A stretch of DNA of 64,000 nt from Halomonas sp. DQ26W (GTDB taxonomy: Bacteria > Pseudomonadota > Gammaproteobacteria > Pseudomonadales > Halomonadaceae), in assembly GCF_003339685.1 (NCBI RefSeq), contig NZ_QPKI01000007.1, forward strand, positions 324 to 64,323, read 5' to 3'. Numbering within the stretch: the stretch's first letter is position 1; each line of letters begins with the position of its first letter. The notes beneath the pieces are model-generated. The model was given only the letters and a program-made list of their open reading frames with translations, was not told the DNA's origin and searched no databases. Below are positions 8,531 through 17,635 of this stretch, in pieces. The translations under genes were made by a program, and so were the position numbers.

Positions 8531-9187
8531 TCAATCTCGCAGGCTGAGGATCCGCCAGTCTTTCTTCTCGGCCACTTCGCGCAGGGTGTCGTCCGGGTCG
8601 ACGGCGACCGGGTGGTCGACCCGTTCCAGCAGCGGCAGGTCATTGTGCGAGTCGCTGTAGAACCAGGAGCCGTCCAGGGTCAGGTCCTTGTCGGCCAGCC
8701 ACTCATCGAGACGCTTAACCTTGCCTTCCCGGTAGCTGGGGGTGCCGCTTACCTTGCCGGTGTAGCAGCCATCGATCACTTCCGGTTCCACGGCGATCAG
8801 GTGATCGATCCCCAGGCGTTCGGCAATGGGGCCGGTAATGAAGCGGTTGGTGGCAGTGACAATCAGCAGGGTGTCGCCCCGGGTGCGATGCCGGGCGACC
8901 AGTTCCTCGCCCTTGACCAGGATGTGCGGTTCGATCTTGCTGGCCATGAACTGCTGGTGCCAGGCGGCAAGCTGTTCGGGGGTATTGTCGACGAGGGGTT
9001 GTAGTGCCACGGCGAGGAAGGCGTGGATATCCAGCGTGCCGGCCTCATAATCGGCCATGAAGCGGTCATTGGCTTCCCGGAAGGCCACCGGGTCTACGGC
9101 GCCCTGTTCCAGCAGGAATTCGCCCCAAGCGTGATCGCTGTCGATGGACAGCAGGGTGTTGTCCAGGTCGAAGATGGCCAGACTCAC
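8531..9187 (-). CDS. HAD-IB family phosphatase (candidate histidinol-phosphate phosphatase)
   Basis: A 218-residue haloacid-dehalogenase fold enzyme. Motif I is FDLDNTL (nucleophile Asp7), motif II is in VTATNRF, and motif III/IV is YSDSHNDLPLLE. It resembles the SerB/CicA-like IB subfamily. The order HAD gene, divergent rppH, ptsP matches the PA0335-PA0337 region of Pseudomonas aeruginosa. I recall that PA0335 was reported as the missing histidinol-phosphatase; carrying that function over is inference. A second, ACT-domain phosphoserine phosphatase gene occurs at 55629, so serine synthesis does not depend on this one. Confidence 0.85.
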   Translation of the reverse strand: MSLAIFDLDNTLLSIDSDHAWGEFLLEQGAVDPVAFREANDRFMADYEAGTLDIHAFLAVALQPLVDNTPEQLAAWHQQFMASKIEPHILVKGEELVARHRTRGDTLLIVTATNRFITGPIAERLGIDHLIAVEPEVIDGCYTGKVSGTPSYREGKVKRLDEWLADKDLTLDGSWFYSDSHNDLPLLERVDHPVAVDPDDTLREVAEKKDWRILSLRD

Positions 9188-9415
9188 GGCTTACCTCTTT
9201 TGATGATTGAATGAAGCACAGCGGCTGATAAGGGCCGCATCCGGTAAAAGACCGGGATTATGTCAGACATCGGACGCAGGTGCTAAGCCACGGACGCCGG
9301 CGTTTTCTTCTTCTTGTGAGCTGGTCGCGGCAGGGGCTGCCGCTTTGTTGTATTGATGCGCTTCACGGCATTGTGGAAGAATGGCTATCAATGATGAATT
9401 CACAAGGTGACGTCC

Positions 9416-9907
9416 GTGATCGACGCTGACGGCTTTCGTCCCAACGTTGGCATCATCATCGCCAACGGCCAGGGTAAGCTGCTCTGGGCGCGTCGGGTAG
9501 GACAGAATGCGTGGCAGTTTCCCCAGGGAGGCATCAAGGCAACCGAAACACCGCAACAGGCCCTCTATCGCGAGTTGGAAGAGGAAATCGGCCTGACTGC
9601 CGATGACGTCGAACTGCTTGCCTGCACCCGGGGATGGCTGCGCTATCGCCTGCCGCGACGCATGGTTCGCATGCATTCCAGGCCGGTCTGTATCGGCCAG
9701 AAGCAGAAATGGTTCCTCTTGCGGATACGCTGTCAGGAAAACCGTATCTGCATGGATCGCTCGGTGAAACCCGAGTTCGATGGCTGGCGCTGGGTCAGCT
9801 ATTGGTATCCACTGGGCCAGGTGGTGCCCTTCAAGCGCGAGGTGTATCGCCGTGCCTTGAGGGAGCTGTCGCCCCGGACTCAGCGGCTGGCCCTGGAGGG
9901 GCGCTGA
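9416..9907 (+). CDS. rppH: RNA pyrophosphohydrolase RppH
   Basis: A 163-residue Nudix hydrolase that removes pyrophosphate from 5'-triphosphate RNA and so starts mRNA decay. The Nudix box is [20 protein letters not shown] with the following IGL, fitting GX5EX7REUXEEXGU. The N-terminus [16 protein letters not shown] is the RppH signature. I choose the GTG at 9416, which gives that conserved start and has AAGGTGA 5 nt upstream; a GTG three codons earlier is in frame but adds non-conserved residues. It precedes ptsP by 100 bases. Confidence 0.95.
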   Translation: MIDADGFRPNVGIIIANGQGKLLWARRVGQNAWQFPQGGIKATETPQQALYRELEEEIGLTADDVELLACTRGWLRYRLPRRMVRMHSRPVCIGQKQKWFLLRIRCQENRICMDRSVKPEFDGWRWVSYWYPLGQVVPFKREVYRRALRELSPRTQRLALEGR

Positions 9908-10007
9908 TGCATGGAAGGCGACAGGGCCAGGATCGGCGTGGTCGCTTCGATGGTGCCGATGACACCTTTTCGCATCGATTTCCTCAGCTAGGCGGGAGAT
10001 GAGAACA

Positions 10008-12287
10008 ATGGAAAGCAAGACGCCGATGCTCGAGGTTCTGCGACGGGTCATTCAGGAAGTGAACGGGGCACGTAACCTGGATGCGGCCCTGGCCACCATG
10101 GTGCGACGTATTCGCAAGGCCATGCACACAGACGTGTGCTCCTTCTACCTCTACGATGCCGACATCAAAGAGCTGGTGTTGATGGAGACAATCGGCCTTC
10201 ACAGCCGCGCTGTGGGGCAGGTCAGCCTGCCAGTGGGGGAGGGCCTGGTGGGGCTGGTGGCGGAGCGGGAGGAGCCGCTCAACCTCGAGGATGCGCCTGC
10301 GCACCCCCGCTTCCGGTATTTCGAAGCCACCGGCGAAGAGCGTTATTCGAGCTTCCTCGGTGTGCCGATCATTCATCAGCGCCGCATGCTGGGCGTGCTG
10401 GTGGTACAGCAGGGCGATAAGCGCCGCTATGACGAGGAAGACGAAGCTTTCCTCATCACCATGGGGGCGCAGCTCGCCGGCGTGCTGGCCCATGCCCTGG
10501 CCACCGGCAGCCTGACCCGGCCGAGCCTGCCGGGTGGGCAGGCCTTGTTCACCGGAGTTGCCGCATCGCCAGGCATGGCCATCGGTGAGGTCGTGGTCAT
10601 TGCTCCACCGGCGGACCTGAACAGTGTGCCTGACCTGGTGCCTACCGACGTCGAGCACGAAATAAGCCGACTGCGCGTGGCCATCGGGTCTGTCCGTGAG
10701 GAAATCAAGGCTGCTGGCGAGCGCCTGGCCAGCCGGATTTCGGCCCAGGAACTGGCGCTGTTCGAGGTCTATCAGCAGATGCTCAGCGAGGCGGCCCTCT
10801 CCCAGGAGGTCGAAAAACGCATCCGCGAAGGGCAATGGGCGCCGGGTGCGCTGGCCGATGTGGTGCGCCGTCACGTGCAGTACCTGGAGCGGGTCGACGA
10901 CGACTACCTCAGGGAGCGGGCGGCCGATGTGCGCGACCTGGGGCGTCGCGTGCTGGCCCATCTCCAGGAAGAGACACCCCAGGTTCCCGATATCTTCCCA
11001 GAGAGCACCATCCTGGTAGGCGATGAGATCAGCGTAGCCACCCTGGGCGAGGTGCCGCGGGAGCGTCTCGCCGGGCTGGTTTCCGTACGCGGTTCCAGCA
11101 CCTCGCATGTGGCCATCATTGCACGGGCCATGGGTATTCCCACCGTACTGGGCATGGTCGACCTGCCCCTGCCGCGCCTCTCCGGTGCCCGGGTGGTGCT
11201 GGATGGGCATCGCGGCAGGCTCTTTGTGCGGCCTTCGGAAGAGCTGGAAAGTCGCTACCGCAGTCTGATTGCCGAGGAAGAGGCGCTCACCGAGGTGCTG
11301 GAGCATGAGCAGGACCTGCCCAGCGAAACCCCCGACGGCCATGTCATGCCGCTGATGGTCAATACCGGGCTGGCCATCGACATGGCGGTATCGCTGAAGA
11401 AGCGGATCAGTGGTGTCGGCCTGAATCGCACCGAAGTGCCGTTCATGATTGCCGAGCGCTTTCCCGGCGAGCAGGAGCAGGCCCGGCTCTACCGCGACCA
11501 GTTGGAAAGCTTCTCGCCGCTGCCGGTGGTCATGCGCACCCTGGACATCGGCGGCGACAAGGACCTGCCCTACTTCCCCATCGAGGAGGCCAACCCCTTC
11601 CTCGGCTGGCGCGGCATTCGGGTGACCCTCGATCATCCGGAAGTGCTGATGGTGCAGCTGCGCGCGATGCTGCGCGCCTCCTGCGGGCTCGACAACCTGC
11701 AGGTGCTGCTGCCCATGGTGACCAATGTCGACGAGGTCGACGACGCCCTGAAGCTGTTGGACCGCGCCATTCGCGAGCTGGGCGAAGAGGGTGTGATAGC
11801 GAAACGCCCGCTGGTCGGTGTGATGCTGGAAGTGCCGGCAACGCTCTATCAGCTCGATGCCCTGGCCGAGCGTGCCGATTTCTTCTCGGTGGGGAGTAAC
11901 GACCTGACCCAATACCTGCTGGCAGTGGATCGCAACAACCCACGGGTCGCTGAACTATACGACGCCTGCCACCCGGCGGTGCTGTCGGCGATGTCCCGGC
12001 TGGCGGAGGAGTCCAGAAGACTCAAGAAGCCGATTTCGGTGTGCGGTGAGCTTGCCGGCGACCCGGCGGGCGCCCTGCTGCTGATGGGCATGGGGTTCGA
12101 CGCCCTGTCGATGAACGCACCCAGCCTGCCTCGCGTTCGCGCAGCCATTCGCCGGGTTTCGCTGATAGCCGCAAAAGCCCTGGTGCAGGAGACCCTGGCC
12201 CTGAATACCCCCGGGGCGGTGCGTAGCCATCTCTTTTCGCGGCTCAGCGAATGGCAGTTGGCGCACCTGCTTCCGCCACGGGACTGA
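10008..12287 (+). CDS. ptsP: Phosphoenolpyruvate-protein phosphotransferase PtsP (EI-Ntr)
   Basis: A 759-residue enzyme I of the nitrogen-related PTS, which passes phosphate from PEP to NPr. Domains in order: GAF (about 15-165), EI N-terminal helical domain (about 175-330), swivelling phosphohistidine domain with the active-site His367 in STSHVAIIARAMGIP, and the PEP-binding TIM barrel with VGVMLEVPA, SVGSNDLTQYLLAVDRNN and the catalytic cysteine in SVCGELAGDP. The ATG at 10008 lies 9 nt after GGGAG; an ATG three codons earlier would touch that site. No other PTS-Ntr genes are in the window. Confidence 0.95.
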   Translation: MESKTPMLEVLRRVIQEVNGARNLDAALATMVRRIRKAMHTDVCSFYLYDADIKELVLMETIGLHSRAVGQVSLPVGEGLVGLVAEREEPLNLEDAPAHPRFRYFEATGEERYSSFLGVPIIHQRRMLGVLVVQQGDKRRYDEEDEAFLITMGAQLAGVLAHALATGSLTRPSLPGGQALFTGVAASPGMAIGEVVVIAPPADLNSVPDLVPTDVEHEISRLRVAIGSVREEIKAAGERLASRISAQELALFEVYQQMLSEAALSQEVEKRIREGQWAPGALADVVRRHVQYLERVDDDYLRERAADVRDLGRRVLAHLQEETPQVPDIFPESTILVGDEISVATLGEVPRERLAGLVSVRGSSTSHVAIIARAMGIPTVLGMVDLPLPRLSGARVVLDGHRGRLFVRPSEELESRYRSLIAEEEALTEVLEHEQDLPSETPDGHVMPLMVNTGLAIDMAVSLKKRISGVGLNRTEVPFMIAERFPGEQEQARLYRDQLESFSPLPVVMRTLDIGGDKDLPYFPIEEANPFLGWRGIRVTLDHPEVLMVQLRAMLRASCGLDNLQVLLPMVTNVDEVDDALKLLDRAIRELGEEGVIAKRPLVGVMLEVPATLYQLDALAERADFFSVGSNDLTQYLLAVDRNNPRVAELYDACHPAVLSAMSRLAEESRRLKKPISVCGELAGDPAGALLLMGMGFDALSMNAPSLPRVRAAIRRVSLIAAKALVQETLALNTPGAVRSHLFSRLSEWQLAHLLPPRD

Positions 12288-12296
12288 ATAAGCCCC

Positions 12297-13073
12297 ATGT
12301 GCCTGATTACCTTCGACTATCGCCCGGACAGCCGTTTCCCACTGAGGCTGGTTGCCAACCGCGATGAGTTCTATCGACGCCCTTCGGCGCCCTTGGCCGC
12401 CTGGCAGGAGGCAGCGGATATCATCGGTGGTCGGGACCTGGAGGCTGGCGGCGGCTGGCTGGCGGTGCATCGACGCGGCCGCTTTGCCGCCGTCACCAAC
12501 GTACGTGACCCTGCGCTCAAGGTGTCGGCCGATACACCCAGTCGTGGCCATCTGGTGCGCGAGGCGTTGGAGTGCGCCGATCTCGCTGGTTGGCTGCGCA
12601 CCCTCGCCGATGGTGACGGCTGGCGCTATGCTGGCTTCAACCTGCTGGCTGGCGAGATGGGCCGTCTCTGGCACCTGCATCGGGGGCGCGATCGACTGGT
12701 TCTCGGCATTGTATCACCCGGCGTTCATGGTCTCTCCAACGCCGGGCTCGACACGCCCTGGCCCAAGCTGATCAAGGCGCGCCAAGGGGTGGTCGAGGCA
12801 CTGCGCCGCAACCGTTGGCCCGACGATGCCCTGGCGGCCCTGGCCGATGCCGACCCTGCCGAAGACGATCAGTTGCCCGATACCGGCATCAGCCTGGAGC
12901 TCGAGCGTCTACTCTCGGCGCCTTTCATCATTGGTGAGCATTACGGCACCCGTGCCATGAGCTGGCTGGAGTGGGATGCCGAGCGGGCTGTTATCCGCCT
13001 GGGAGAGCGTCGCTTCGGACCAGGCGGCACCTATCACGGGGAAGTCGAGGAGCATGTGGCGTTAGCCCGCTAG
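12297..13073 (+). CDS. NRDE (TANGO2-like) family protein
   Basis: A 258-residue protein beginning MCLITFDYRPDSRFPLRLVA and containing the eponymous NRDEFYRRPSAPLAAW and GGRDLEAGGGWLAVHRRGRF. An N-terminal Cys2 and the NRDE motif recall Ntn-type hydrolases, but no reaction is established for bacterial members; the eukaryotic homologue TANGO2 is linked to Golgi organisation and heme/lipid handling. It starts 9 bases after ptsP, so it is probably co-transcribed. Length is typical for the family. Confidence 0.88.
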   Translation: MCLITFDYRPDSRFPLRLVANRDEFYRRPSAPLAAWQEAADIIGGRDLEAGGGWLAVHRRGRFAAVTNVRDPALKVSADTPSRGHLVREALECADLAGWLRTLADGDGWRYAGFNLLAGEMGRLWHLHRGRDRLVLGIVSPGVHGLSNAGLDTPWPKLIKARQGVVEALRRNRWPDDALAALADADPAEDDQLPDTGISLELERLLSAPFIIGEHYGTRAMSWLEWDAERAVIRLGERRFGPGGTYHGEVEEHVALAR

Positions 13074-13155
13074 CGCACGTCTGGAGTGTGCCGTCATGAC
13101 AGCCGCAACCAGGCGGCGTACACTTTGACTATGACCCCTTACCACAGGGATGAGA

Positions 13156-14544
13156 ATGTCCCCCGCAACTTCCAAGGATCGTCTCTGGTCACATCTTGTC
13201 TGGCCGCTGCTCTGGCCACTCCTGCTGGCGCAGCTACTGCTGGTGCTGCTCTGTCTGGCAGTGGGCCTCATTCTCTGGCTGGCCACGCCCGATCCCACCT
13301 CCTGGGCAGCGTCCGGATGGTTGCTGTTGACGCTGCTTGTCGGTACCACACTGACCACGGCGGCCTTCCTGTTGCAGCTGCGTCACCGGCTACGCGAGTG
13401 TGAAGCTCAGGTGGAGGATGGGCTGACACGCGTTGAGCGGTTGTTGCTCGCGGCCGACCAGATATTGCCGCGCTGGATTGTGCCACCGGCACGCCCGGTG
13501 GCTTCCGACGACGCGCCTGGCGAGCGTCTCGAGAAACTCCAGGCCAGCGTGGCCCAGCTGCACACTCGCTTGAGTCAACTGCCTGACCTGGCCGGCATGT
13601 TGATGTCCGTGACGCGCCCCGCGCTGCTGCTCTACCGGGGGCGCATCGTTGGCACCAACCTGGCCTTGGAGCGGTTGCTGGGGGAGAGCGCAGAGGCGCT
13701 CGAAGGTGAGAGTCACGATAACTGGCTGCGAAGCACGCCGGAGCGTTACGACAAGCCGGGCGAAGTGCAGGTGCTCGATGCCGAAAAGCGCTGGCGGCAG
13801 CTTGATGTGGAGCGCTTCGAGTCGCGAGACCACCAGCTGCTGCTGTTTGGCGACCCACACGACCGATTGCCCCAGCTCGGGGGGCTGGTTGCCGCGCGCG
13901 AGCGGGCGCGTGAGGACTCACGACTCAAGTCGCGCTACCTGACCCTGCTGCAGCGCGAGCTGGACCCGCTGTTGTCCGGCCTGGCCGAGGAAATGAAGAA
14001 CGCCGAGTGCGACCTCGTGCCAGGTCAGCTCCCAGAGCTGTGCGAGCGCCTGGCCGATGTCGCCCTGCTGGTGAAGAGTCTCGCCGGTGACGGTGTTGGC
14101 CAGGAATCACCCGACGGCTTCCTGGCATCCGCCGCGGCTTTGCCGCTGCGTATCCTCATCGTCGATGACGGGCCGGTAAACCGCATGCTGGCCAGTCAGG
14201 TGCTGGAAGGGCAGGGGTTCGAAGTCGACTGCGTGGCCGGCGGCCACGAAGCGCTGGAGCAACGCCACGGACAGGCCTACGATCTGGTACTGATGGATAT
14301 ATACATGCCGGACATGGATGGCATCGAAGCCGCTCGGCGATGGCGTGAGCTGGAAGCTGGTGATCCGGAGGGCTCATACAGCGTATTGGTCGCCCTTACC
14401 GCCAATGCCAACGAGGAGGACCGGCGTCGCTTCCGCGAGGCCGGCATGGACGACTACCTGGCCAAGCCCTATGGCCCCCGGGCCTTGATCGACATGCTCC
14501 GCTATTGGCGCCCCGATGCCTTCGGTGAAGCCACTACCCAATGA
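13156..14544 (+). CDS. Membrane-bound response-regulator protein with degenerate kinase region
   Basis: A 462-residue protein. Two membrane segments lie near residues 12-42 and 52-74, followed by a coiled stretch and a PAS-like segment (LLLYRGRIVGTNLALERLLG, about 155-175). A helical part that would correspond to a HisKA domain follows, but has no H-box histidine (it reads YLTLLQRELDPLLSG), and no HATPase motifs are found. The C-terminal third is a complete receiver domain: ILIVDDGPVNRMLA, phospho-acceptor Asp in LVLMDIYMPDMDGIEA, VALTANANEED and the YLAKPYG lysine. It looks like a BarA-type hybrid kinase that lost its catalytic core and kept REC. The ATG at 13156 has AGGG 6 nt upstream; an ATG two codons earlier is possible. 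Confidence 0.8.
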   Translation: MSPATSKDRLWSHLVWPLLWPLLLAQLLLVLLCLAVGLILWLATPDPTSWAASGWLLLTLLVGTTLTTAAFLLQLRHRLRECEAQVEDGLTRVERLLLAADQILPRWIVPPARPVASDDAPGERLEKLQASVAQLHTRLSQLPDLAGMLMSVTRPALLLYRGRIVGTNLALERLLGESAEALEGESHDNWLRSTPERYDKPGEVQVLDAEKRWRQLDVERFESRDHQLLLFGDPHDRLPQLGGLVAARERAREDSRLKSRYLTLLQRELDPLLSGLAEEMKNAECDLVPGQLPELCERLADVALLVKSLAGDGVGQESPDGFLASAAALPLRILIVDDGPVNRMLASQVLEGQGFEVDCVAGGHEALEQRHGQAYDLVLMDIYMPDMDGIEAARRWRELEAGDPEGSYSVLVALTANANEEDRRRFREAGMDDYLAKPYGPRALIDMLRYWRPDAFGEATTQ

Positions 14545-14662
14545 TTCTGGACAATGATTCCGGACATCCGCGCCATCGACTCAATCGACGATCTGACAAA
14601 TCCGACAACCTCCTGGGCCGGAGGCAGTCGGGAAGGTAGACTCTCGGCCTATCGACTATTCC

Positions 14663-15577
14663 ATGCAAAACCCCATGCAGAGTTCGCCAACGATGCCTGA
14701 CGACACTATCCAGCCTGCGCTCGCCCGGACGCCACTCGAGCAGCCCGCACTGGAACAACCCTCGCTCGAACAACCCTCACTCGAACAACCCTACCTGGAC
14801 CTGATGCGGCTGGTGCTCAAGCAAGGCGTGGAGCGCGACGACCGCACCGGGGTGGGCACCCGCTCGGTTTTTGGTCACCAGATGCGCTTCGACCTGTCGC
14901 GGGGCTTTCCCCTGGTGACCACCAAGAAGCTGCACCTGCGCTCGATCATCCATGAACTGCTGTGGTTCCTGCGTGGCGACACCAACATCGCCTACCTGCG
15001 GGACAACGGGGTGCGTATCTGGGACGAGTGGGCCGATGAGAACGGCGACCTGGGCCCGGTCTATGGCTATCAGTGGCGCAGCTGGCCCGACCCGCGTGGC
15101 GGCCATGTCGACCAGATCGTCACGTTGCTCGACCAGATTCGCACCAACCCCGGCTCGCGCCGTTTGATCGTCTCGGCCTGGAATCCGGCACTGGTCGACG
15201 AGATGGCGCTGCCGCCGTGCCACTGCCTGTTTCAGTTCTACGTGGCGAAAGGGCGCCTCTCCTGCCAGCTCTACCAGCGCAGCGCCGATATCTTCCTGGG
15301 TGTGCCCTTCAATATCGCCAGCTACGCGCTACTGACGCAGATGATCGCCCGGGTCACGGGGCTTTCCCCCGGCGACTTCGTCCACACCCTGGGCGATGCC
15401 CATCTGTATAGCAATCATCTCGAGCAGGCCGAGCTTCAGCTCTCGCGCACACCACGGCCCGCGCCGCGGCTGGTGTTGGCACCGGGCGTCGACGACCTGT
15501 TCGACTTTCGCTTCGAACATATCGCCATCGAAGGCTACGACCCCCATCCCCATATCAAGGCCGAGGTGGCGGTATGA
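14663..15577 (+). CDS. thyA: Thymidylate synthase ThyA with a repeat-containing N-terminal extension
   Basis: A 304-residue enzyme making dTMP from dUMP with methylene-tetrahydrofolate. All key motifs are present: [33 protein letters not shown], the catalytic cysteine in [27 protein letters not shown] and the [10 protein letters not shown] end. E. coli ThyA is 264 residues and begins MKQYLDLM. Here about 43 residues precede YLDLM, including four LEQP units encoded by 15-bp repeats. There is no ATG closer to the domain and no good Shine-Dalgarno site before any of the three ATG codons (14663, 14675, 14693), so the true start is uncertain. The folA gene overlaps its stop by four bases. Confidence 0.93.
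   Translation: MQNPMQSSPTMPDDTIQPALARTPLEQPALEQPSLEQPSLEQPYLDLMRLVLKQGVERDDRTGVGTRSVFGHQMRFDLSRGFPLVTTKKLHLRSIIHELLWFLRGDTNIAYLRDNGVRIWDEWADENGDLGPVYGYQWRSWPDPRGGHVDQIVTLLDQIRTNPGSRRLIVSAWNPALVDEMALPPCHCLFQFYVAKGRLSCQLYQRSADIFLGVPFNIASYALLTQMIARVTGLSPGDFVHTLGDAHLYSNHLEQAELQLSRTPRPAPRLVLAPGVDDLFDFRFEHIAIEGYDPHPHIKAEVAV
14733..14792 (+). repeat. Four 15-bp in-frame tandem repeats in the 5' end of thyA
   Basis: Units at 14733, 14748, 14763 and 14778 follow the pattern CACTCGAACAACCCT with a few substitutions and encode (P/A/S)LEQP-type pentapeptides. The later copies are nearly identical, so the array looks recent. Confidence 0.85.
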
Positions 15578-16092
15578 ACGACGAGACACTGGTGCCGGTG
15601 GCGATGATCGCCGCGCTCTCCCGCAACCGGGTAATCGGTGTGGAGAACCAGCTGCCCTGGTACCTGCCGGAGGACCTCAAGTTCTTCAAGCGCATGACCC
15701 AGGCCAAGCCCCTGGTCATGGGGCGCAAGACCTTCGTGTCGATCGGCCGGCCCCTTCCCGGGCGGCTCAACATCGTGGTGACCCGCGACGAGACCTTCCA
15801 GCACGATGGCGTGCGGGTCTGTCACGACCTCGAGTCGGCGCTGTTCCTGGCCGACCAGCAGGCGACCATCGATGGCTGCGAAGAGATCATGGTGATGGGC
15901 GGTGGTGAGATCTACGCCCAGGCGCTGCCCTTCGCCAGCCGGCTCTACCTCACCGAAGTGGATGTCGAGGTAAAGGGCGATGCCCACTTTCCCGAACTGG
16001 ACGGCGAGCAGTGGGAGGAGGTACAGCGCGTGCTTGGCCAGCCCGCCGAGGGCCAACCCTCCTACAGTTTCGTGGAGTACCGCCGCCGCTGA
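15574..16092 (+). CDS. folA: Dihydrofolate reductase FolA
   Basis: A 172-residue enzyme reducing dihydrofolate with NADPH. It contains [20 protein letters not shown] with the conserved Trp, [12 protein letters not shown] (the acidic substrate residue is the Asp of EDL), [19 protein letters not shown] and [14 protein letters not shown]. The ATG overlaps the thyA stop (ATGA), so the two folate enzymes are translationally coupled. Confidence 0.96.
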   Translation: MNDETLVPVAMIAALSRNRVIGVENQLPWYLPEDLKFFKRMTQAKPLVMGRKTFVSIGRPLPGRLNIVVTRDETFQHDGVRVCHDLESALFLADQQATIDGCEEIMVMGGGEIYAQALPFASRLYLTEVDVEVKGDAHFPELDGEQWEEVQRVLGQPAEGQPSYSFVEYRRR

Positions 16093-16190
16093 TGAGAGTC
16101 GCCAGTCGGCGACATTTGTCAGCGACCGGCTTCTGGCACAAACTTGCTGTAGGCCTTGCCACTAGCCTCTGCTATCTCTAGACGGCCCGA

Positions 16191-16222
16191 CCTGTGGATA
16201 GCCCGTCCTGTAGATAGCCCGT
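16191..16222 (+). repeat. Two 16-bp direct repeats upstream of the ProQ-like gene
   Basis: CCTGTGGATAGCCCGT at 16191-16206 is followed directly by CCTGTAGATAGCCCGT at 16207-16222. The repeats lie just before the Shine-Dalgarno site of the next gene, where they could affect transcription or translation. Confidence 0.7.
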
Positions 16223-16248
16223 CCGAGCCTGCTCTGGAGGATACCGGT

Positions 16249-17229
16249 TTGATCGATGAGCGTTCACTCCGCCTGCTGAATGACCTGGAAGTCTGCGCCG
16301 ATACCGCCCTCGGCGAGCTGCGCGGCTGTCGCGAGCGAATCCGCGAACTGCAGGACCGGGTGGCCGAGCTCGAGGCAGGCCGCCAAGAGCTGGGAGCGGC
16401 GCGCCTGGAACTCGAAGAGGAAAACCGCGAACTCGACGAGCAGAACCGTGAGCTGGAAGAGGACAACGCCCGGCTGCGCGAACGGCTGCGCAAGGGCGAG
16501 CCCGCACCCATGTTTCCGGGGACGTCGCGCCGCGCCCATGGGCTTGCCGCGCTGATCGGCCACCGGCCGCGCGACGCCGCTCCCGTCGAGCAGGACACGA
16601 AAGCCCAGGACACGAAAGCCCAGGACACGAAAGCCCAGGGCGAGCGACAGGCCTCGCTGCCCATCGAACAGGCGCCCTCCGCCGAGGCGTTGCTGGCCGA
16701 GTGGTATCAGCGCTATCCGGAGGCCTTCTTCAAGGGCCACACTCGGCCATTGAAAGTGGGCATTCACCAGGACCTCGCCGCCCGGGAGCCCTGGCCCGAG
16801 AAGCTGGTGCGCCGCGCCCTGGCCGGCTACGTCAACCTGCCGCGCTACCTCAAGGCGGTGCGTAAAGGCGCGCCGCGCATCGACCTGGCTGGCCAGCCGG
16901 ATGGTAGTGTCGATGCCCAGGCCGCCGAACACGCCCATCGCAAGCTCGAACGGCTTCAGGCCGAACGGCGCAAGCGCGGCCAGGCCGCTGGCCCCGGTCG
17001 TCGCCGTGAAGAAAAGTCCACCGCAGCCAGTCGAGACAGCCGAGGCAACAAGAGCACCAGCGCCAGGGGCAGTGCCCCCGGCTCTCGTCCCATTCCACCG
17101 GAATCGCTACCCCCTGCGCCGCCGTCGACACCGGCGCCTTCCGCCCCATCCGCCCGGCCCGACCCGGAGCAGCGCATGGAGGCCAAGCTCTCGGCCCTGC
17201 TCGCCAAGCACAACGGCCAGCGTCAGTAG
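16249..17229 (+). CDS. ProQ/FinO-domain RNA-binding protein with N-terminal coiled coil
   Basis: A 326-residue protein. Residues about 10-85 form a strong heptad coiled coil rich in Glu and Arg (RIRELQDRVAELE, NRELEEDNARLRERL). A linker carries three DTKAQ repeats. Residues about 155-245 are a ProQ/FinO domain: AEWYQRYPEAFFKGHTRPLK, VGIHQDL, RALAGYVNLPRYLKAV. The tail is basic and proline/serine rich. ProQ/FinO proteins bind structured RNAs and act as sRNA chaperones. The best start is TTG at 16249, 8 nt behind a strong GGAGG; earlier in-frame codons cross the 16-bp repeats and are not protein-like. The coiled coil could make it an oligomer, unlike E. coli ProQ. Confidence 0.85.
   Translation: MIDERSLRLLNDLEVCADTALGELRGCRERIRELQDRVAELEAGRQELGAARLELEEENRELDEQNRELEEDNARLRERLRKGEPAPMFPGTSRRAHGLAALIGHRPRDAAPVEQDTKAQDTKAQDTKAQGERQASLPIEQAPSAEALLAEWYQRYPEAFFKGHTRPLKVGIHQDLAAREPWPEKLVRRALAGYVNLPRYLKAVRKGAPRIDLAGQPDGSVDAQAAEHAHRKLERLQAERRKRGQAAGPGRRREEKSTAASRDSRGNKSTSARGSAPGSRPIPPESLPPAPPSTPAPSAPSARPDPEQRMEAKLSALLAKHNGQRQ
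16594..16638 (+). repeat. Three perfect 15-bp in-frame repeats (DTKAQ)
   Basis: GACACGAAAGCCCAG occurs at 16594, 16609 and 16624 without a mismatch, in the linker between coiled coil and ProQ domain. Perfect identity suggests recent slippage and copy-number variation between strains. Confidence 0.9.
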
Positions 17230-17635
17230 CACTGACCGGCAGGGTTGATGGCCTGCCCTTGCCAGCCTTGCATCGGCGGGGCATGATGTGCAGGCTCATC
17301 GCTGCCAGGTGACTGTTTCGACAGGCCTGCGGCTGCGGCCCACGGGCAGGATGCCAGCGGACCGTGAACTCAGGAGAAAGTTCGAGGTGAAGGTAGGCAG
17401 CGAAGGAAAACAGTGTTTTTTCTTATTGCGTTCCCTCATTTCCCGGTATAGAGTTCTACCTGCGAGCATTGGACTATAACAAGGCTTCGCTGCGGTCATG
17501 CCCGGCCCTGGCCACTTCCTGAGAAGGAACCGAGCCAAGCACGGCGGGACCCATGCCCAGCAAGCTACCTGTACGCATCATTCGGATTCGTGCAGTAACG
17601 ATCGAAACAGTAAGCTAGTGAAAGGAACTATCGAA
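17230..17635. other. Intergenic region upstream of the porin gene
   Basis: 406 bases without a gene. A 6-bp GC stem (17238-17243 with 17252-17257) after the ProQ-like gene lacks a T-run. The part 17405-17480 is AT-richer and contains TATAGA at 17447-17452, a plausible -10 box for a long-leader porin mRNA. No clear -35 box or operator is visible. Confidence 0.4.

Noticed and set aside
9984-11912. 642-codon open frame antisense to ptsP
   Set aside because: It mirrors ptsP in the high-GC frame, has His/Gln-rich non-protein-like composition and no ribosome site.
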